This document shows, one piece after another, positions 6,268 to 14,485 of a stretch of DNA of 14,485 nucleotides. The DNA comes from Bordetella parapertussis (GTDB taxonomy: Bacteria > Pseudomonadota > Gammaproteobacteria > Burkholderiales > CAIKXV01). The notes beneath the pieces are model-generated. The model was not told the DNA's origin, ran no database searches, and was given only the letters and a program-made list of their open reading frames with translations. Numbering within the stretch: position 1 is the first letter of the stretch; the number at the start of each line of letters is the position of its first letter. The DNA lies in the NCBI GenBank assembly GCA_945877995.1, contig CAMDXD010000052.1:1-14485 (forward strand), given 5' to 3'. A program made the position numbers and the translations under genes.

Positions 6268-7002
6268 TCAGTACGTGGAGGTGGAGGTGGTCGGCGCCCG
6301 CCCGTCGACCGCCCAGTCGAAAGCGCGCTCGCACTGGATGCGCACGGTATCGAGCACCGGCAGCGCGCAAGCCTCCGGCTTCATGGCCAGTGGCAGTTCG
6401 GTGCATCCGAGCACCACCGCATCGAGCGAAGCATGGCGATCGACGACGCGCAGCAGGCGGTCCTGGTACTCGTCCAGCCATTCGCCACGCGCAAGCGGTG
6501 CCTGGATCGCCTGCACCTCGGCACGGTCGGGCGCATCCGGAACCACCGCCTCGATGCCGTGCGCCGCCAGCCGCCGCGCGAAGAACCCGTCTTCCATCGT
6601 GAAGCGGGTAGCGAGCAGGAGCACCCGACGATGACCCGCGGCACGGGCCACCGCGGCTGTCTCGTCAATGATGTGGAACAGCGGCATCGGCAGCGCCAGG
6701 CGAGCGGAGAAGGTATCGAGCGACTTGTGCAGGGTATTGTTGCCCAGGATGATGCAGCCGGGATTGCAGGCCGCGAGCGCACGCAGTTCGGCCTCGAGCA
6801 ACGGCGCAATGCCGTCGAACGCCTCGGGCGGAACGCCGTCGCCCGGATAACGGCTGCGGATCTCGTGGTAATCGATGCTGTGCACGAGCAGCCGCGCGCA
6901 GTGGTGGCCGCCGAACCGTTCCTGGGCGAGTTCGTTCAGGATCCGGTAGTAGATCACCGTGGACGGCCAGCTCGTCCCGCCGAGAACACCGATCGTCTTC
7001 AC
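6268..7002 (-). CDS. Aspartate/glutamate racemase-family protein with an altered first catalytic site
   Basis: This 244-residue protein matches the Asp/Glu racemase superfamily, closest in pattern to E. coli YgeA: MKTIGVLGGTSWPST at the N-terminus, HSIDYHEI at 41-48, LHK at 91-93, TRFTMEDGFF near 132-141 and GCTELPL at 199-205. These PLP-independent enzymes use two residues on opposite faces of the substrate. The second, C200, is present. The first normally lies in a CNT or TNT motif; here the motif is NNT (88-90), so N88 replaces the expected Cys or Thr. Two-base racemisation is therefore doubtful. The protein may be a one-directional or different lyase/isomerase, or may bind without turnover. 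The start is GTG at 7002, overlapping the hpt stop as GTGA, which fits the family N-terminus exactly. It sits between two purine-salvage genes, with no obvious biochemical reason for an amino-acid racemase there. Confidence 0.86.
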   Translation of the reverse strand: MKTIGVLGGTSWPSTVIYYRILNELAQERFGGHHCARLLVHSIDYHEIRSRYPGDGVPPEAFDGIAPLLEAELRALAACNPGCIILGNNTLHKSLDTFSARLALPMPLFHIIDETAAVARAAGHRRVLLLATRFTMEDGFFARRLAAHGIEAVVPDAPDRAEVQAIQAPLARGEWLDEYQDRLLRVVDRHASLDAVVLGCTELPLAMKPEACALPVLDTVRIQCERAFDWAVDGRAPTTSTSTY

Positions 7003-7550
7003 GGCCGCCGGCCGACCGCGTAGATGCCCGGCAGGTTGCGCCAGGCGCCGTTGACGTCCATGCCGCAGCCGAACACATAACGGTCGGGAACCGTCACGCC
7101 GACGAAGTCGGCGTGCACCGGTTTTGCCTGCTGCAGCACCTTCTCGCAGAGCACGGCACTGTGGAACGCGCGCACGCCCTCGGACAAGAACCGCTCGCGC
7201 ACCGCCGCCAGCGTGCGCCCTTCGTCCAGGATGTCGTCGACCACCAGGACCGTGCGGTCCTTCAGTGGCACGTGCGGCGCGACCGGCCAGCGGACCTCGC
7301 CACCGGTGGTGCCACCGCGATAGCGCGTCACATGGATGAAGTCGAACTCCAGCGGGAATCGCAGGCGCGGCAGCAGTTGCCCTGCGAACACGACGCCACC
7401 ACCCATCACGGCCAGTACCAGCGGTTCGGTATCGCGGAGCAGCGCAACGATCTGCTCGGCCACACGGTCGATCGCCTGCGCGATCTCGGCCTCGCCATGA
7501 AGCAGTTCGGCGGCTTCGAGGATGCGCCAGGCCTGCGTTCGGTCGATCAT
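6999..7550 (-). CDS. hpt: Hypoxanthine-guanine phosphoribosyltransferase
   Basis: This 183-residue cytoplasmic enzyme joins hypoxanthine or guanine to PRPP, giving IMP or GMP plus pyrophosphate. The PRPP-binding motif VLVVDDILDEGRT is at 101-113, with its two acidic residues intact. The mobile active-site loop TRYRGGTTGG is at 75-84. The C-terminal base-binding segment runs from KPVHADFVGV to VFGCGMDVNG (143-168), typical of proteobacterial HPRTs. The ATG at 7550 is weakly supported, with GAG seven bases upstream. It lies 46 bases after the ligA stop; I saw no terminator in that gap, only a direct repeat of GGCCGAT. Its end overlaps the racemase-family start by four bases. The product of the predicted methylthioinosine phosphorylase downstream, hypoxanthine, is its substrate, so the pair could return the purine of S-adenosylmethionine metabolism to the nucleotide pool. 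Confidence 0.95.
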   Translation of the reverse strand: MIDRTQAWRILEAAELLHGEAEIAQAIDRVAEQIVALLRDTEPLVLAVMGGGVVFAGQLLPRLRFPLEFDFIHVTRYRGGTTGGEVRWPVAPHVPLKDRTVLVVDDILDEGRTLAAVRERFLSEGVRAFHSAVLCEKVLQQAKPVHADFVGVTVPDRYVFGCGMDVNGAWRNLPGIYAVGRRP

Positions 7551-7596
7551 CGATTGCTCATTGTCATATTCAGTCTATTCGATCGGCCGCGGCGAC

Positions 7597-9696
7597 TCAA
7601 TCGGCCCCGGCGGCCCCGGCGGCCTGCCGCAGCAGTGCCTGCAGCCCGGCCTCGTCGATCACCGTGACGCCCAGTGCGCGAGCCTTCTCGAGCTTGCTGC
7701 CAGCCTCGTCGCCCGCCACCACGTAGTCGGTCTTCTTCGACACGCTGCCGGCCACCTTGCCACCCGCCGCTTCGACCAGCGCCTGTGCCTCGTCGCGCGA
7801 CAGACCTGGCAGGGTGCCGGTCAGCACGAACGTCCTGCCGGCGACGGCCCCGGATCCACCCGCAGTCGGCGGGGCCGGCGCGACTGGACGCGGCTGCACG
7901 CCGGCCTGCAGCAGCGCATCGATCACCTCGCGGTTGTGCGGCTGCGCGAAGAACGTGGCGATGCTCTGCGCGACCACCGGACCGACGTCGAGCACCTGCA
8001 GCAGCTCGGACTCGGTGGCGCGCATCAGGGCCTCGAGCGTCCCGAAATGCCGCGCCAGGTCGCGCGCGGTCGTCTCGCCGACGTTTCGAATCCCGAGGGC
8101 GAACACGAACCGTGCGAGCGTCGGCCGGCGACTGGCATCGATCGCGGCGACGAGGTTGCTTGCCGACTTCTCGGCCATCCGCGCCAGCCCGCCCAGCTGC
8201 GCCGCGGCGAGCCGGTAGAGGTCGGCCGGTGTACGCACCAGCGGCGCGGCCTGCACGGGCGCCGGGACTGCATCGTCGCCGGGTGCCGCCGGGGTGCCGC
8301 CCGCCAGCTGATCGACCAGCTTCTCCCCGAGGCCTTCGATGTCCATCGCGCGGCGCGAGGCAAAATGCAGCAGCGCCTGCTTGCGCTGCGCCGCGCAGAA
8401 CAGCCCCCCGGTACAGCGGCTGATCGCCTCGCCTTCGGGCTTCACGACCGCAGACCCGCAGACCGGGCATCGGCTCGGCATCGTGAATCCGGTGGTACCT
8501 GGGGGCCGCCGCTCCGGCACGATCCGCACGACTTCCGGGATCACGTCGCCGGCACGCCGCACCACCACCATATCCCCGACCCGGACATCCTTTCGTCGGA
8601 CCTCGTCTTCGTTGTGCAGGGTGGCGTTGGTGACGGTGACGCCGCCCACGAACACCGGCCTGAGCCGTGCGACCGGCGTCAGCGCGCCGGTGCGTCCGAC
8701 CTGCACGTCGATGCCTGCAATCTCGGTCAGCGCCTCTTCGGCCGGGAACTTGTGCGCGAGGGCGAACCGCGGTGCCCGCGACACGAATCCGAGACGTTGC
8801 TGGTCGGCGATCGAATCCACCTTGTAGACGACGCCGTCGATGTCGTAGGGCAACGTACCTCGGCGCGCACCGATGTCCCGGAAATAGCCGAGCAATCCGT
8901 CCACCCCGTTCACCGTCGCGCGGTCGGGGGTGACAGGAAAACGCAGCGACGCCAGCCAGTCCATGAGCGCGCTGTGCCGGTCCGCCGGCAGCTGTACGTC
9001 ATCCCCGGCAACAACGCCGTAGGCGAAGAACCACAGGCGCCGATCTGCGGTGACCGACGGGTCGAGCTGGCGCAGCGACCCGGCGGCTGCGTTGCGCGGA
9101 TTCACGAACTCGCGCTCGCCGCGCGCGCGCTGCGCCTCGTTGATCCGCATGAAGTCACGCCGGAGCATCAGGACTTCCCCCCTGACTTCCAGCAGTGGCG
9201 GCGCGGTCTCGATGCGCAACGGGATCGCCTGCAGCGTACGCAGGTTCGTGGTCACGTCCTCCCCCGACTCGCCGTCGCCGCGCGTGGCACCGGTCACGAA
9301 CCGTCCGTCGACATAGGTGAGACTCACGGCCAGGCCGTCGAACTTGGGCTCCACCGCGTAGCCGAGAGGCCCCTCGCTGCCCAGCGCCTCGCGCGCACGT
9401 CGATCGAAGGCGATGACTTCCTCCTCGCTGAACGCATTGTTCAGCGAAAGCATCGGCACCCGATGCGCGACGGTGGCAAAGGCCGATGAAGGCGCTGCGC
9501 CGACCCGCTGCGTCGGCGAATCCGGCGTCGCCAGCCCGGGATGCGCGCGCTCCAGGGCTTCGAGTTCCTGGAACAGCCGGTCGTACTCGGCATCCGGCAC
9601 CGACGGCGCGTCGAGTACGTAATACGCGTGCGAATGGCGGTGCAACTCCTGCCGCAGCCAGGCCGCCCGCGACGCCGGATCTTCAGAGCCTGCCAT
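7597..9696 (-). CDS. ligA: NAD-dependent DNA ligase LigA
   Basis: This 699-residue ligase seals nicks between Okazaki fragments and in repair, using NAD+. The ATG at 9696 gives the family N-terminus; the open frame upstream runs through zipA and is not coding. Domain Ia, with the YY (25-26) and D35EYD NAD-contact region, covers about 1-75. The adenylation domain carries K118 in the EPKFDG motif, which takes the AMP. The OB fold is near 320-400. The zinc finger uses C410, C413, C428 and C434. Helix-hairpin-helix repeats fill about 445-595 and a BRCT domain about 615-690 (SVSKKTDYVVAG at 651-662). Two Ala/Pro-rich stretches are unusual: residues about 466-487 form an insertion of some 20 residues absent from E. 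coli LigA, and 603-618 is a long linker before BRCT. The start lies 10 bases after the zipA stop. No clear ribosome binding site is seen, so coupling to zipA is likely. Confidence 0.98.
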   Translation of the reverse strand: MAGSEDPASRAAWLRQELHRHSHAYYVLDAPSVPDAEYDRLFQELEALERAHPGLATPDSPTQRVGAAPSSAFATVAHRVPMLSLNNAFSEEEVIAFDRRAREALGSEGPLGYAVEPKFDGLAVSLTYVDGRFVTGATRGDGESGEDVTTNLRTLQAIPLRIETAPPLLEVRGEVLMLRRDFMRINEAQRARGEREFVNPRNAAAGSLRQLDPSVTADRRLWFFAYGVVAGDDVQLPADRHSALMDWLASLRFPVTPDRATVNGVDGLLGYFRDIGARRGTLPYDIDGVVYKVDSIADQQRLGFVSRAPRFALAHKFPAEEALTEIAGIDVQVGRTGALTPVARLRPVFVGGVTVTNATLHNEDEVRRKDVRVGDMVVVRRAGDVIPEVVRIVPERRPPGTTGFTMPSRCPVCGSAVVKPEGEAISRCTGGLFCAAQRKQALLHFASRRAMDIEGLGEKLVDQLAGGTPAAPGDDAVPAPVQAAPLVRTPADLYRLAAAQLGGLARMAEKSASNLVAAIDASRRPTLARFVFALGIRNVGETTARDLARHFGTLEALMRATESELLQVLDVGPVVAQSIATFFAQPHNREVIDALLQAGVQPRPVAPAPPTAGGSGAVAGRTFVLTGTLPGLSRDEAQALVEAAGGKVAGSVSKKTDYVVAGDEAGSKLEKARALGVTVIDEAGLQALLRQAAGAAGAD

Positions 9697-9706
9697 CGCC
9701 GTGGCG

Positions 9707-11005
9707 CTAGCCGAAGATGCGACGCGCAATCGCGTCCCCGGGCTCGATGCCCCGTGCCCGCATCGCCTTGAGCATCGATGCCAGTTGCACTCGGATACGG
9801 CCGATGCTTGCCTCGTCGAGCACCCGCCCGGAGTCGTCGATGACACTGCCAGACAGCGCCTGCGCGAACTGCCGGGCCTGGGTCGCCATGCGTTCGAACT
9901 GCGCGACCGTACCGGGTGCGCGCGGCACGTCGAGCAACAGCGAGATCGCGCGCACTGCCTGGCTGCGCAGGGCCTGCGGATCGAGGCCGCCGCCATTGCC
10001 GTCGGTCAGCGTGCACAGGGTATTGCCGGAATCGTCGGCCAGCACGTAGGTGTGGTCTGGCAGTGCCCGGAAGCCGGCTGCCTCGATCAGTCCGCGCAGC
10101 TTCGTGCCGGCAAAGCCGCCGCTGGACGCGGCGACGTTCAGGCCGATGGCCACATCGACCGAACTGCAGAACTCGTGCAAAGCGCCCGCCTGGGCTGCGC
10201 TGGCTGCAGGGTCGGGCGCCGTGGCCTGCCCGCCGACACTGATGGCCGCCCGATGGGCATTCGCGAGAAACGTCTGCAGTTCGGCCATGGAAGCGGGACC
10301 GCGCGGGTCCACCACCTGGATGCGCAGGATACGGTCGACGGTCAGTGGTTCGTCGGCCTCGCTGCTCTGTGCGCTTGAAATGGCGAGCAGGTCCGCATCG
10401 AGCCACTCGGACAGCCGGCGCTCACCCGACACATCGGAGCGGATCACCGCCAGCGCGGCAGCATCGGCGATCGCCGGCAACCGGAACACGATGGGGTACC
10501 AGAGACCGGCAGGTCCCTCGAGACCAGTGGCAGGGTCCGATCGCGTGTCAGCGCGGCGCGTGCCGGTGCGCGCCGCGGACATTCTTGCGCCGGAGGCGGC
10601 CGCCGGGGACGATTCCGCATCAGACGACTCCGGGTCCGGCGCGAAGCGCGGACCTGCCATCGGGTGCGTGCCATCGGTGCTCGGGTCCAAGCCCGGCTCT
10701 GTCCGGTCGTCCGCTGTCGCGGCGGCTGCACCAAGACTGGGCTCCCGCCGCGCATCGAGACGATGGGCGGGCTGCTGCACGGGCTCGATCGCGGACGCAC
10801 CTTCGCGCGCGCCGGCAGTTTCAGCACGGCTGGCTGCGTCGGGATCAGCCGGCGCGTCGCCTGGCAGCAGCGCATCGTCCAGCGCGCCCGGCAGCAACGC
10901 GTCGGAGTGGCGGCGGAACTGGCGCTCCTGCCAGTAGTTGTAGATCGCGACCGCCGCTACGGCGACCACGCCAAGGACGATCAGTGCCCCCTGCAGATCA
11001 GTCAT
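9707..11005 (-). CDS. zipA: Cell division protein ZipA
   Basis: This 432-residue inner-membrane protein anchors FtsZ filaments to the membrane and helps start the division septum. Residues about 5-22 form one hydrophobic helix followed by positive residues (RQFRR), giving the N-out, C-in layout of ZipA. Residues about 30-167 are a flexible Ala/Asp/Pro/Ser-rich linker with a small internal repeat of DALLPG. The C-terminal half is the FtsZ-binding domain, recognised by DVAIGLNV (284-291), GTKLRGLIEAAGF (300-312) and LLLDVPRAPG (356-365). Overall identity to E. coli ZipA is expected to be low, so position matters: it lies between smc and ligA, the order known for beta- and gammaproteobacteria. 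It starts 9 bases after the smc stop without a visible ribosome binding site. A segment near 205-275 with little recognisable pattern sits inside the C-terminal half. Confidence 0.9.
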   Translation of the reverse strand: MTDLQGALIVLGVVAVAAVAIYNYWQERQFRRHSDALLPGALDDALLPGDAPADPDAASRAETAGAREGASAIEPVQQPAHRLDARREPSLGAAAATADDRTEPGLDPSTDGTHPMAGPRFAPDPESSDAESSPAAASGARMSAARTGTRRADTRSDPATGLEGPAGLWYPIVFRLPAIADAAALAVIRSDVSGERRLSEWLDADLLAISSAQSSEADEPLTVDRILRIQVVDPRGPASMAELQTFLANAHRAAISVGGQATAPDPAASAAQAGALHEFCSSVDVAIGLNVAASSGGFAGTKLRGLIEAAGFRALPDHTYVLADDSGNTLCTLTDGNGGGLDPQALRSQAVRAISLLLDVPRAPGTVAQFERMATQARQFAQALSGSVIDDSGRVLDEASIGRIRVQLASMLKAMRARGIEPGDAIARRIFG

Positions 11006-11014
11006 CGGTATCGG

Positions 11015-14485
<3,471 letters not shown>

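Noticed and set aside
1024..6750. Plus-strand open frames of more than 500 codons opposite the aminotransferase, glycosyltransferase, phosphorylase and racemase genes
   Set aside because: All are frames antisense to well-supported minus-strand genes. Long antisense frames are expected when codons mostly end in G or C.
7551..7596. Possible terminator or promoter in the ligA-hpt gap
   Set aside because: There is a direct repeat of GGCCGAT but no stem followed by a T-tract and no good promoter pair in 46 bases. Read-through from ligA is equally possible.
7522..9489. Plus-strand open frame of 655 codons opposite ligA
   Set aside because: The minus strand carries every LigA motif. The plus frame gives low-complexity Arg/His-rich sequence with no recognisable domain.
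9697..9996. 100-residue N-terminal extension of LigA
   Set aside because: It overlaps the coding part of zipA, is Arg/Ser/Cys-rich without domain character, and the ATG at 9696 gives the normal LigA N-terminus.

Overview
The window reads as high-GC chromosomal DNA from a betaproteobacterium. The main reason is the conserved gene order smc, zipA, ligA, with a ZipA of the betaproteobacterial type (alanine-rich linker, divergent C-terminal FtsZ-binding domain). Genus cannot be set from the sequence alone. All eleven supported genes lie on the minus strand, so transcription runs from position 14485 towards position 1. There is no stretch longer than 300 bases without a gene. No tRNA, rRNA, CRISPR array, insertion sequence or intrinsic terminator was recognised.

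In transcription order, the first block (14485 to 7597) is chromosome maintenance and division: smc (5' end cut by the window edge), zipA and ligA, separated by only 9 to 10 bases. The second block (7550 to 4977) is hpt (hypoxanthine-guanine phosphoribosyltransferase), an aspartate/glutamate racemase-family protein, a methylthioadenosine/methylthioinosine phosphorylase-family protein and a peptide deformylase. hpt and the racemase gene share a GTGA junction, and the phosphorylase and deformylase genes overlap by 11 bases. The phosphorylase has lost the two aspartates that read adenine. This suggests it releases hypoxanthine, which HPT in the same gene cluster would salvage to IMP.

A 207-base gap (4770 to 4976), rich in inverted repeats, separates this from the third block (4769 to 1), which looks like a glycan-modification cassette. 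It holds a TPR-repeat glycosyltransferase of the O-GlcNAc transferase/SPINDLY type (GT41), a PLP-dependent DegT-type sugar aminotransferase, a PglD/NeuD-like left-handed beta-helix acyltransferase and the start of a beta-propeller glycosidase-like protein. The first three are tightly coupled (ATGA overlap, then a 2-base gap). The likely logic is synthesis of an N-acylated amino sugar plus a glycosyltransferase of the kind that modifies proteins, but substrate, acceptor and product are not known from sequence. This cassette is the least explained part of the window.
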